A DNA stretch of 64,000 bases from Undaria pinnatifida. Taxonomy: Eukaryota; Sar; Phaeophyceae; Laminariales; Alariaceae. A model generated the notes under the pieces. The model was not told the origin of the DNA. It worked only from the letters and a program-made list of their open reading frames with translations, and ran no database searches. The DNA lies in the NCBI GenBank assembly GCA_012845835.1, contig JABAKD010000016.1, positions 22,614,573-22,678,572 of the forward strand, read 5' to 3'. The position numbers were made by a program, and so were the translations under genes. Shown here piece by piece: positions 9,860 through 20,369 of this stretch (its first letter is position 1; every line of letters begins with the position of its first letter).

Positions 9860-11010
9860 CCGTGTATCTAAAAAAATATATATTCAAGGGCTCTGCATGT
9901 GCCTCGGCATTCTCCAGGGCTCATGCTTTGGGTTGGGCACGGCACAGCATCTCGACAAGTTAAGGTGTATCTGTCCAATTTGACATTCATTGAACTTTAA
10001 AGTACGGTAATGCCAAAAAGAGTTTTTAGAACGGACATGAGATTATGAAGGGCATATTTGGACAAGAAGCGAGGATATCATATATAACGAAGACGGCAAG
10101 GATATTGGCGAAACACACCGCTGTTTTTAAATGCGCCGTCAAATAAAAGTTGACGTATATCAAACAAAAACACCGAAACGAGTATTGAGAACCTGCTTCG
10201 CCTCTATTAATAGGCGAAACATCGAAAAAGGACTTGGCATCAATCAAGATGCTAGACTGATGTCACCGTGGCAATAGAGGTTCGAAGTCGACAGGATGCA
10301 AAGTCGGTTTGCATCAAGCGTCGACATGGGGGCATGTCAGCCAGCGAGGTCTCGGAAGAAAAACTTTGTTTATCATCGTTGTCGCATTGATTGATCAGCG
10401 TGGTCACGGGAAAGGAGGAACACGAAGGAGAGGGGAGTCATCTCTCGTTGCGGAGGCGTTTTTAAAGGTAGATGCGAGGTGGCTGTGGGTGATGTTGGCG
10501 TAGCGCTTATTCTGTGTTTTTACTCTGGAAGGGCGGGATATATATGTGTTGTATCTGCTGTCCTTGCTTCGTGGGTGCTGTGACGTTGTCCAAATCAGAC
10601 GTGCCCCCTCAAAGATAGTGCTCGGAGTGTCTCTACTAAGACGACTGCTGACAGCAGTGCCGTGTATGTTTGTTCTTATAGAGACTAAAATATTACCAGG
10701 TAATTAACACTGACTGGTGGTCGTAGTTTTTCGTTTTGATTACGCGCATAGATAATAGCAGAAAAGGTCGATGTTTAGTTTTTTCTTCCCCGACTGAAAG
10801 AGCAACTTCAGATAAAAAAAATGGCGCAGACACTATAGTATGTTCGTTCAGGCTGTACTACAAAGTAACTGCACTATAAAAAAAAATGTATCAATAGAAG
10901 AATTAACACAATCGTACGAATAATGGAAATTCGGGAAAAGATAGGGGTGTTGTGTGTGGTAGTAAAAGTATACCTTTGCAACATTTGTTTTGCTTCATCC
11001 AAATCATTAT
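9860..11010. other. Intergenic, no gene seen
   Basis: AT-rich sequence with short frames only. I see no recognisable protein, RNA or repeat. Confidence 0.5.
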
Positions 11011-11014
11011 TCTC

Positions 11015-11345
11015 CCGCCACTCTCGCGCTCCTTCCCAGTAGTAACTCAGATCCGGGGTCGCATAGCGAGGCCTCCTTCCCTCTCCCCACTTTGACACGT
11101 GTCCTCTTTTACCTTGTTTGTATAGCGAGAGGACTGCAGCAATTAATTCCGTCGTCGGGTCGCGTCGAATTGAACCTACTCCCGATGCTGCTAGACGCTC
11201 TCAGCAGTTAGTACCCTTTTTTGATTATAGTCGCAACCAAAGTCAATTCTCATCATGGTGGGAATCGAACTCAAAAACAAATACCAGGTATACATTTGCA
11301 GCTTTTGAGGGAAAAACCACTAGACTACCGGGGTGACCGGCTGAC
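11015..11345 (-). mobile_element. SINE-like repeat family 1, best tRNA-like head
   Basis: On the minus strand, TAGTCTAGTGG (11328-11318) matches the A box and GTTCGATTCC (11270-11261) matches the B box of polymerase III promoters, in the order and approximate spacing of a tRNA gene, preceded by CGGTCACCCCGG. The cloverleaf cannot be closed into a normal tRNA (long unpaired insert between the boxes), so this is a tRNA-derived element rather than a tRNA gene. The body matches the 7.7-kb copy through CACCATGATGAGA, GACTTTGGTTGCGA and GGATCTGAGTTACTACTGG. Confidence 0.75.
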
Positions 11346-11414
11346 AATTGAATAAAACGAAACAGGTTATTTGCATAGATAATACATTGCCTAAATTATA
11401 CGCCGGAGTATAAA

Positions 11415-12010
11415 TATATATACACTCCCGCTGCGAGACCAAACATTTGGTCAAAACTCATATTTTCGAGCTGTGTGTGACCCTCCGATCGAGCGTATTA
11501 CGGGTTGTCTGTCCTCGTTGAGGATATGATAGGTCGGCGACTCCTCTTGCAACCACTGTGCAGACATCAGTGTCAACAGGGTAAAGTTGGTCAGTCTGTG
11601 CGCTGAAACTATATAACCCGTTTTGGAGGGGGACAACAAAATCTGACACCTGTGGTAGGAAATGCATCGGTGTATCAAGTTAATCTTGTAAGTCGGATAA
11701 CCGGTGAGAGGAGGGTGAAGTTGTTAAGGACATGGGGGCCTGGGTTTGATCGAGAGGGAGCGGGGAGGCGGGGGGAGAGCGAGACGGGTGGAACGGGCGG
11801 GGCAGCTCAATCTGTGCGTGAAAACTATAAATCTTCTGAGGAGATAAATCTGAAGGGTTTGCAAAAAATGCACCAGTTTATCATGTATACGTCGAAGTAT
11901 CTTGTAAGTCGTACAGCCACTGAGGAGAGAGGGCAGAGCGTTCAAGGGGAGGGGGGGGGGGGGGGAGTGAGCGAAAGGGATTTTGATCAACGTTGTTAGG
12001 TCGCATGGAT
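11415..12010 (-). mobile_element. Dispersed repeat family B, copy 1
   Basis: Plus-strand landmarks in order: CACTCC-GCTG-GAGA, AGCTGTGTGTGA, TCCGATCG-GCGTATTACGGG, GTCGGCGACTCC, GTCAACAGGGT, CAGTCTGTGCGC, CCTGTGGTAGGAAATGCATC, ACCGGTGAG, GGGGGCCTGGGTTTGATC. The same order occurs at 15085, 16122, 38457 and in part at 40533, always in this orientation. The head appears to lie at the right end (see 16122-16712), so the element is read as minus-strand. Open frames in it (such as 11724-12119) are not supported as genes. Confidence 0.75.
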
Positions 12011-12770
12011 GGAGGGGTTTTTGCCATGAGCGTGGTGCTAGGTCTAGGCGATGGTTCGGTTTGTGGGGAAGGAGGGGGCGTTGGGGGAAGAAGAGGGGGG
12101 TTAACTGCGGAAGCGTCATGGATTGCTCAAGAACGATGATAAGGCGATATTATATGCATGTATCTTGTATGATAATACGATGGTTGACGCCGCGTTACCT
12201 AGAGAGGTGTTGCCTGTGCAGTGGTGTCAGTCGACATTATTTTTTACTTATGGAGCCTGTCCTGTGACCACGGACTTGATTGTGCGAGTTGATTTGAGAA
12301 CATCAAACAACAACAACAACATTTTTCTTCGTTTTTCTTTGTTGGATTATGATATCTTTCTCTTTCGTTTACAGTATTTTGAGGTTCCCGCTTGTCGCAA
12401 TGCGTTGATGGCGCGTGTTTGCCGTACTTGTAACATGTACGGTCAGTGTACATACATGATGCAGTATCCGGTACTACTCTCCGAATAAATTAATGTCGAA
12501 TTTCACCAGAATATTGTACATTGTTACCTGTATAATGCGGGTATACGACAGACGACTAGGATATGGCGTCCTACATTGCTTTGTCTTTCTCAATGGTTGG
12601 GACTATCATGGAAACATTTTGAGCAAATTTTTAAGGCGATTATTTCTGTAACTTTGAGGCTACAAAAATTCCTGCATCAAAAATAGGGGGCGTCGATTAA
12701 TCTATGGCTTCTTTTTTTCAAAAAGTGGTAGCTCTTGTTTTACCGTTCGCCTTTATTTTCAAAATCTGGC
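12011..12770. other. Intergenic with short AAC microsatellite
   Basis: Holds an (AAC)n tract near 12303-12320 preceded by CCTGTCCTGTGACCAC, a sequence repeated in inverted orientation near 14870-14940. The 121-aa frame at 12123-12488 has no recognisable features. Confidence 0.5.
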
Positions 12771-12789
12771 ACGTACATTGTCGCCGGCA

Positions 12790-12915
12790 ACGTTAGGTCA
12801 CCACCGCCTCTGCTGCTGTCTCTGCTGCTGTGCTGCTGCTGTGGTGCTGGGTTGTGGTGTGTCTGAGGCGGTATCGATGATGGTGGTGCTGTTGCTGTTG
12901 CGATTGTGTGAGGAC
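12790..12915. repeat. Degenerate CTG trinucleotide tract
   Basis: Repeated TGCTGCTGTCTCTGCTGCTG-like and TGGTGCTG words form a degenerate CTG/GTG microsatellite. ORFs through it are runs of Leu/Cys/Val and are not gene-like. Confidence 0.7.
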
Positions 12916-15080
12916 CAAGCTCTGTCTCGCACACGTCAAGCGCGGTTTGCTGTCGTAGGTGTGTTTGTGATTCTTTGTTGTGGGTGATGGGTGACGTGTA
13001 CAGCAGACCAGTATTTTACCAGCTACAGTATAGGCAATGGTGGCGTGTGATATTTGTTACGAGGTGTAACCTCCGTTCCCCTTGCCGCCTCGGTAAGGCA
13101 TGCTGCGAAGCATGCCCTATCAGGCTTGTAGCGAGTGGTGGGGGGGGTCTTTCTAGCAGGTGTAACGCCGGACTCACCCTCAAGGAGTGATACCTTCTTG
13201 CTGCTGCGTGTGGCCGCGAGGCTTAGGCGTGGGGGTAGAGTTGAGTCGTACGTGGTGCGTTAGGCATAGTCACCTGCGTTTAGAGCATCTTTTTTGGAAG
13301 CAGCGGAGGAGCAGCAATGCTTAATCGGGATGCTTGTTCGCAGAGGCAGGTGCCACCGCGAGCCACGCTACGGCGCAGTCTCGGTTTGCGTGGAAGGAAC
13401 TGCGCTGGCAGGAGGGTGGATTCGACGATAAAAGAGGAGGGCGACTGGCCGTCGACAGGCCGGGGAGAGACGGATTAAACTCTCCCCGAACGGGAATTTC
13501 TGTTTTGCAGATCAGGACCGCAAGCTGCGTGGAGCATTTTGTGTTTTTGGGACGGGGGGGGAGGGGAACCGATTGGAATTGAGCGTCAACGAGAGCAAGT
13601 GCGAAAGGGTGGGCCGAGTGAGCTAAGGCGATGACGCGGCTATGGAGAACCACAGCAGGAGGATGGCACCAGGAGACCCAGGACCCACAGGCACACCATT
13701 ATCATGAAAAGAAGCGATTGTCTTCTTTTTCATGTTTTTTTACGAGGCAGTAGTATAGACTAACATGTTACTTGCGTCACAGATTTTTAGAGTGTGTAAA
13801 AGAGTTGTATACCCTTCATTGAGAAGGACCCCCCGCAATTTTCAAATTTCAAGCACGGGCGTCGTAGCTGCGCTGAAAAATATCAAGTAACTCGGGGAGG
13901 CGGGGCGATCATTGATATTAGTATTGTGGTTTCTGGTTCGATTGCTCTTGATTCACTGCATGCATGCCCGCGGGTCGCTAATCTGACAGCAATGCAGACA
14001 GCAGGCGCGTTCGTCTGTGCTCACGATTACCGTGTGGTTCGTACGGTGCAGACAGCCCAACTGCTTTATAGTCTGCAGCCGCGAGTTGGTCAGTTGTGGG
14101 AACGGGGGAACTCTATTGTTAAAAGGCTTAGTTTGGCTGAGGTATTGGTCAACTTTTTGCAAGTTGTCAAACGGACAATTGCCGCACTAATACCTTCTCA
14201 TCACTATTCTTCTGTAGTTGAGTGGATACTCGCGGCAATGTGAACTCAGTTTGCACATTGGACATTTTCACTTGTGCGCTTTCTTCGTATCGTCGTGCGT
14301 TTATCGGATATTTGTAGGGCTCCAGCACCTTTGTGTGACCACGGACTCTGGATTTCTTTGCACGTCAGTGGGAAAAAGCAACAACAAAAACAACAACAGC
14401 ATCCAGAAGTCAGGTAATCCCAGTTCAGAGAGGTTCGAAGAGCGGTTATTTCCGGGCTCATAAAAAAATCACTAAATCCGCGGATTTCTGGCCTCGACTT
14501 TTTCTGAACCTAAAAATACCCAGGGTTTGTCATGGGCGGACGCTGGTGGAGCGGCCCGGGGTAGGGCCGGGCCGAGCCGTCGGCCCGGCCCGCCCGATCG
14601 TTTTTTCAGATAGTGGGCCCCTCCTTGCTGCATAATCGTCCCTAGTAGCTAGTAAGCACGATACTACTGCTGTTTGGATTACAAACACAGGAGGGTATGG
14701 TGGTTGGCTTTGCTCTTGTAGGAACTGGAAAACAGAGTTTTGGGTGTCCTCTTAAATCGGATACTTTATTAACTATGATAGCGTTCAAACGTATATTCGA
14801 AGTTGGGATGGAAGTGTGAATTTTGTACTTGGTACGAAACATTTAAAAAATGCATAATATGGTAACTCGTGATGACTGTTGTTGTCGTTGTTCTCACATT
14901 AACTCGAATAATCAAGTCTGTGGTCACAGGACAGGCTCCAGTAATTCTGGAGATGAGGAATATCCCAAAGAAAAACACAAACAATCCAAGGTGGTGCACG
15001 CATATATCACAGGTGAGGCAATCCATGACTCCACCAAGCTTGTAATGATATATGCCACCAGGTCACAGCTATGTTAAAAA
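12916..15080. other. Intergenic, two hairpins, no gene seen
   Basis: Contains the hairpin GGCATGCT-GCGA-AGCATGCC at 13099-13118 and the GC-rich hairpin at 14564-14591. Frames of about 100 aa at 13321-13653 (minus) and 13926-14243 (plus) were examined and have no recognisable domain. Confidence 0.5.
14564..14591. repeat. Perfect 12-bp GC inverted repeat (hairpin)
   Basis: GGGCCGGGCCGA at 14564-14575 and TCGGCCCGGCCC at 14580-14591 are exact reverse complements around a GCCG loop, inside an unusually GC-rich island in AT-richer DNA. No poly-T tail or gene end nearby identifies it as a terminator. Confidence 0.85.
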
Positions 15081-15084
15081 AATG

Positions 15085-15790
15085 AAAATACACTCCAGCT
15101 GTGAGATCGAATATTTTGTCCAGTCATACTTTGCTCAAGCTGTGTGTGATACTCCGATCGCGCGTATTACGGGTTCTGTGTCCTCATTGAGGATATAGGT
15201 CGGTGACTCCCCTTGCAACTGCTATGTAGCTATCAGGGTCAAAAGGGTGATGTTAGGCAGTCTGTGCGCGGAAGCTGTAAGCCCCATTTCTGAGGAGGAC
15301 AAAATATGACAGCTGTCAAAGAAAATGCATCAGTTTATCAAGTGAATCCTGTAAGTCGAAAAACCGGTGAGGGGAGGGCGGAGTTTTTAAGGACGTGGGG
15401 GCCTGGTTTTGATCAAAAGGGTGGCGGGGGGGCGGACAGGTGAGGCAGCCACATTTGTGCGTACAACTAAAAATCCTTCTTTTTGGGGAGGGGGGGGGGG
15501 GATCCTTTAGGTCACACGGATGAGGGGGTTTGCTATACGCGTGGTGCTATGTCTAAGCGATGGTGCGGTTGCTGGGGATGGGGAGAGCGCGTTGGGGGCA
15601 GGGGACGGTAGGAATTGCAAAAGCGGACTAGACCGCCCTGAAACGATAATGAGATGATGTCCAGGGCGTGGAAGTGTACATTTATCTGGCGGATGTCGAT
15701 ATTGGGTGAGGCGTTAATGGAAGAGAGAGCGAGGAGAAATAAAAAAGGGTGTGGGGGGAGGGGTTCCAAGAGATTTAGGTCACAAGGCCG
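15085..15790 (-). mobile_element. Dispersed repeat family B, copy 2
   Basis: Starts with ACACTCCAGCTGTGAGATCG and follows the family order: TCCGATCGCGCGTATTACGG, GTCGGTGACTCCCC, TCAGTTTATCAAGTGAATCC, ACCGGTGAGGGGAGGGCGGA, GTGGGGGCCTGGTTTTGATC. The right end reads GTCACAAGGCCGACATCACC. Non-coding. Confidence 0.75.
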
Positions 15791-15819
15791 ACATCACCGG
15801 AGGAGGACACCATCATAAA

Positions 15820-16115
15820 TATCAGGGTATATATACGTATATATATATATTATTTTTTTTTTCATCCTTCGTCGGATGTTCGAAAATTTGCTCGACCTCA
15901 TAACACTTCCATTTGTTTCATGCACATCGTGTGTGAACCACATCAATTTGCGTTCGAAATCCGGCGTAAGCTGAAAACTCATTATATTCCCGTGATAGCG
16001 AGAGCGCGAGCTGTCTCCACCGGTGGTCCCCGTTCCTACTGCGGCAGCGCAAGCAACTACCGTTGTATAAGGAACACCAGTATATATATACATATATATA
16101 TATATAAATTTCAAG
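15820..16115. repeat. TA-rich microsatellites flanking short unique sequence
   Basis: Alternating TA tracts at about 15828-15855 and 16080-16108 flank a segment with frames on both strands but no recognisable protein. The 106-aa minus frame at 15794-16114 starts and ends inside the TA tracts. Confidence 0.7.
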
Positions 16116-16121
16116 GTTCAA

Positions 16122-16712
16122 ATCCACTCCAGCTGTGAGATCGAATATTTATCGAAACTCATCTTTGCAAGCTGTGTGTGATACCTCGAAACGCGCGTAT
16201 GATTAAGTGTTTGTCCTCATGAAAGACTTAAGTCGGCGACTCCCTTTAGAAGTACAAGTGTAGCTTGTACGAAGGTCTACAGCATGTTGTCTGTCAATCC
16301 CTGTGAGGAACCTATTGCAGAGACCCGCTGTTAGCAGGATCGATTTTCAATATATAGGCGGGGCGAAAAAGCCCCCATGTATGTTTACAAGGGTTTGATT
16401 CAGGTGTTTTTTGTCGACCGGTGTTATCATCTATACAGCGCCTCAATCCAACACAGTCGTAGCGTACGAGAGCTCGTGTGAAAGGTGGTGATATTAGTCA
16501 ACATTTTTTGTGTGTGATTTCGTCCTGTTAACAATAGATCTCCACAATAAAAACCCCGTTTTTGAGGGGGACATAATCAGACGGCTGTGGAAGGAATCAA
16601 TTATCAGTGTTATCATACATATCCTGTATGTCGTATAACCGGCGAAGGGATGGCGGGATTGTGCTTTCAGGGGGCAGCAAAAGATCCTGAGCTACCGGCG
16701 TGACCGACATGA
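16122..16712 (-). mobile_element. Dispersed repeat family B, copy 3, with tRNA-like head
   Basis: Begins CCACTCCAGCTGTGAGATCG and ends, on the minus strand, with GGTCACGCCGGTAGCTCAGG, which resembles the 5' end and A box of a tRNA (TAGCTCAGG). About 60 bases further the minus strand has GGTTATACGAC at the B-box position (TTGTTCGACTC in the 38.7-kb copy). I infer a second tRNA-derived SINE-like family transcribed leftwards. Confidence 0.6.
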
Positions 16713-17080
16713 GGAGTTTAATATTCCACCAGAAACATAACTTCTAAGGCATTCGTTCGCGCAATCCGACTACCGTTTCTATGCCCTAGTCTTATACCAA
16801 ATACACTCGTTGCAGAAGCTTGCTAATCACACTTGGCAAGCTCAACCGGACAGCAATATCTGCCCCAGATAGCACATCGCCTCCCGTGGAATGACTCCTA
16901 GCCACTACAAAAGATATAGAGTTTAGAGTTTGACGGTTAATGTTTAACAGTAGCCTACACAAACTTCGGCTAAAAAAATGTAGTCAAACAATCAAGAATA
17001 CAGCATTTTTGACCCAGTTTTGACAATTGTGTAGACAAATTATTCAACTTAGTACAGCACCCATGCGTTGGGCTTGCAGT
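16713..17080. other. Intergenic, no gene seen
   Basis: No open frame of note and no repeat shared with the rest of the window. Confidence 0.5.
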
Positions 17081-17499
17081 GTTGTCTTTCCCAGCAGTTG
17101 ACGCCCAAGTCTGAATAAAAGCAATGGCTCTTCTCGAAGCAATCGAGCTATATTTAGCCTACCCAACGGGTATTTCTATTTCAATCCAAACACAGGTACT
17201 AGAACAGGAATACGTCATCGATAGCAGAGGCAAAGGTGCCGCGAATAAAATACATGACGCACACCCTTTGTATTGATGTTCAGGCTTTCGTTGTCTTTCC
17301 CAGCAGTTGACGCCCAAGTCTGAATAAAAGCAATGGCTCTTCTCGAAGCAATCGAGCTATATTTAGCCTACCCAACGGGTATTTCTATTTCAATCCAAAC
17401 ACAGGTACTAGAACAGGAATACGTCATCGATAGCAGAGGCAAAGGTGCCGCGAATAAAATACATGACGCACACCCTTTGTATTGATGTTCAGGCTTTCG
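17081..17499. repeat. Exact 209-bp tandem duplication
   Basis: The sequence from GTTGTCTTTCCCAGCAG at 17081 to GTTCAGGCTTTCG at 17290 is repeated from 17290 to 17499 with no difference that I can find. Period 209 bp. Identity this high in an otherwise decayed region means a very recent duplication or an assembly artefact. No ORF spans it. Confidence 0.95.
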
Positions 17500-19237
17500 G
17501 GAAGGAGGTGGTTGTCAGGTACGAGTACACGATTTTATCTCTGATTAGAGAGTGTTAATACGTTAAGATTCACCTCACCACCCGCAAACTCGTCTTCACG
17601 TAAAAACCCGACGCCATATGATTATTCTCTCTAGCTTTTCGACGGGGAAAAGTCCGACTTCAGTTGAACTCGATTTTCGAAAACGTGGAGATATGCGTCG
17701 TGATACGGGCAGCGAACAGCTGTATTGCAGTGGGGTGGTGTCTGCAAAAGATTATTTTGACGTTGTTGCAGAAACCCAATCGAAGATTCTGCACGTACGG
17801 GTGGGGGCGGCTACTCCTCTTTGGCTTGTCGTTGACATGTGACCACTGGCCGCTGATATTTTCAAGACTGATAAGTGCAACAAGGTCATGGGAGGGAGAG
17901 GTCGTGAACCACGTGATTTTGTTTCTGGGAGTCGTCAGGAGAAAATAGCACAACCTGATCGCGGGCGCTAGAGGTTCAATCTAACAGTGTATGCTTTCAG
18001 TTAACGTGGCCGGGATATCCAGGCTTTGCGGACCTGCTGACACGATACGGAGGGCAGCGCTGGTGTCGTTGAGATGGCAGAAACCCCCGGTGATATTATG
18101 CAGCGCGAAAAGGGGTGTTTTCGTGTACAAAGTGAGGCGTGTTTTGCACCAAGTGCCACCTACCTCTCATGAGTGCACCCAAGGTGTAGGAGCTACACCA
18201 ACTCTCTACTATTGCGCGAGTCTGGAGAAGATCAAAATTCCTGTTGCGTTTTTCAATTTTAGCAACCGGAACAATATCGATGAATCAGACATTCAGCAGG
18301 AAACCCGTGGATCCGAGCTTAATTAACTTGTCTACAGGAAAGTGTCGTTTGCGATACATGTAACGCCCAAAGCGCAAGGAACAGAAATTGGGCGGGATCC
18401 GGTCATGCGTGGTTCTTCACCGACATTACGCCAATCGTGCCCCGTAGCTTAAAGCCCGGGAACGCGCGCTCGGCCGCCGTGGAAAGGAACTCAAGGAACT
18501 CAAAGATGATAATTTCATACACACCCATGAATAGGAAACTCGCCCGTGACGCGGCATAAACTTAGGCAGACCCTTTGGTACTACCATCACGCATGCTGCG
18601 AAATGTCGTGCGTAAGTCGCCCGACGTGGTATGGCCGGAAGAAGTGCATATGGATGAGAGAGCTCCACTCCGCCGGCAATTTTGTATTACTACAGTAGGT
18701 TCCCAAAATGCAGATGCGACGATATTTTCAAACTCCCATGAAGAATGCGTCAATGGAAGACAGCCCGCTCGTCCTCGCTTCTTGCATCTTCTGGCGTTTA
18801 CCATGAAGGTCAGCGAATGTAACCCCGCCACGACCCCCCCTCCCCCCCCGTCGCCCCGCTTTGAGCGAGGGAAGAACATGATCAATCGACACAACAGCGG
18901 CAGCTACACCATGCTCTGCGTAAGGGTTCAAACAAGTAAAACGTTCAGGGCCCGAAAGCAAAACCAAATAACAGAAAAGAAACCGATTTGAAAATACTCA
19001 CTGGTTCTGATCGGCCACATCTTACATCGAGGCCCCAGGAAATTGTCTCAGCCTATGTTAGAAATGAGAACCACGACTATTTCGGGCATTCCCTACATCG
19101 ATCGACACTAGTCCAACGCTCCGCACAGAGCAGACACGACACAGACATAATACTGTAAAGGTGCACCTCTCTTGTACCAAGAAGTCCTCACCTGCCAAGC
19201 GATATTAACACTTCGCCCAAAACGTATGCTGAGTACA
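17500..19237. other. Intergenic, no gene recognised
   Basis: Several frames of 95-140 aa overlap here on both strands (17991-18326 plus, 18575-18991 plus, 18562-18894 minus). None has a recognisable domain. A C-run at 18835-18850 interrupts the last two. Confidence 0.5.
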
Positions 19238-19523
19238 GACTATACCGGCAGTAGGAGGGATACCCCGTGTTTCGACAGTGGGTTTGAGCAACTTGCCTGA
19301 GTGACTCTGAACCTCGACCTTTGTTTTTGTTCATTTGGATTTCGTTAATCGCTGCAAAGTCTACCCTTCCATGCGGGTTTCATTCGGCCAACAGAAACCG
19401 CACGCAAAACACGAAAGACCGCATTGAGAGCGCGAAGAGGAATAGGAGGATCACTTGCGCGAGTGACTCCGAGCCACTGCATTACTAATCCCCAACAAAT
19501 TACCGCTTACGGCAGCCCTGGCC
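19238..19523. mobile_element. MITE, diverged relative of the element at 36108-36376
   Basis: The left end GAC-TATACCGGCAGTAGGAGGGATACCCC and the following CAGTGGGTTTGAGCAACTTGC align with the left end of the 36-kb MITE (GACCAAGGCTACGGTAGGGG, TACCCCC, CACTGG--TGTTTGAGCCACTCGC). The right end GATCACTTGCGCGAGTGACTCCGAGCCACTGC matches in inverted orientation, and the outermost rc GGCCAGGGCTGCCGTAAG resembles the TIR. No coding capacity. Target-site duplication not identifiable. Confidence 0.65.
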
Positions 19524-20060
19524 TGACTCGAAGTAACACGATAGCCATATACATGGCCCACATTTACAACGTCTAGGCAAAAACGACATCTCGACGATTT
19601 CAAAGTTTGGAGCCTCGTCATCGGCAACACGTTCTTGCACCAAACGTACTCAACCTATCGTACACACGACGCGCATAGGGGCACTACGCAGACAATACAG
19701 GAACAAGATGCGGCTGGTGCCATTGGAATAGAGCTCTGATCACCACGGTCAAACCTGCCGCTTAAGGTGCCGCTCCTGATTGAATTGAGTGCTACTCCAC
19801 GGCCTGCAATCGCCGGCTGTTGAAAGCATTTTTTAGGCCGTGTGGGCAGCATCTGCACTTCATGTAACTTGTACTTGGCCGCTCAGAATACAGATTTCTT
19901 TGTAGAAGCAGGGTGTGGTCGCGGAGTTTGTGGTGACGCGCGCAACCCTTTTGTATAGCTGAGGCGCCGTCTCTACTTTAGCTTCGAGGGCTTCTAGATG
20001 CCGGGCTTCCTACCGACCGTTTACTCGTCTTGGAGTCAGGGATGGTTCCTAGCGTCTTTG
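19524..20060. other. Intergenic, no gene seen
   Basis: Short frames only, nothing recognised. Confidence 0.5.
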
Positions 20061-20089
20061 CCCCGTTTCGACGGCCTACTTGGGTCCTC

Positions 20090-20359
20090 TCGTGCCCTTC
20101 CCCACATCACTGTGGTTTATTCGTGATGTACTTCCTTTCAAGTATTGATCTAAGGTTCAGATTTTCTTTCGTTTACGTGGGCCCTAACCGGCACGTTACG
20201 TGCACGGTGGATGCGGGTGACGGGTGTTCTTTCGTTATGGCAGAATCATCGGTGTCCAGGATATCACCAATAAGCGTTGAGTACTCGACTCAGGATGGTC
20301 CGGTTGACCAAGACGCTTACGGCCTTGTTGGCGGTATCCTTCAGTATCTCCGTGAACGG
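20090..20359 (+). CDS. Possible exon, unknown protein
   Basis: An open frame reads FRFSFVYVGPNRHVTCTVDA, then SRISPISVEYSTQDGPVDQD and AYGLVGGILQYLRE. It ends at a good splice donor (GAACG then GTGAGCAG at 20360). Composition is protein-like, but no domain is recognised and the upstream boundary is unknown. It lies 2.7 kb upstream of the first LRR module on the same strand, so it could be an early exon of that gene or unrelated. Confidence 0.2.
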
Positions 20360-20369
20360 TGAGCAGAAA

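Noticed and set aside
11261-11328. Possible functional tRNA gene (minus)
   Set aside because: A and B boxes are good, but stems cannot pair and the insert between the arms is too long; read as a SINE-like head.
11724-12119. 131-aa minus ORF, Pro/Leu-rich
   Set aside because: Lies in the G-run part of repeat family B; the same region in other copies is not open.
12123-12488. 121-aa plus ORF
   Set aside because: Crosses an AAC microsatellite and a dispersed repeat; no recognisable domain.
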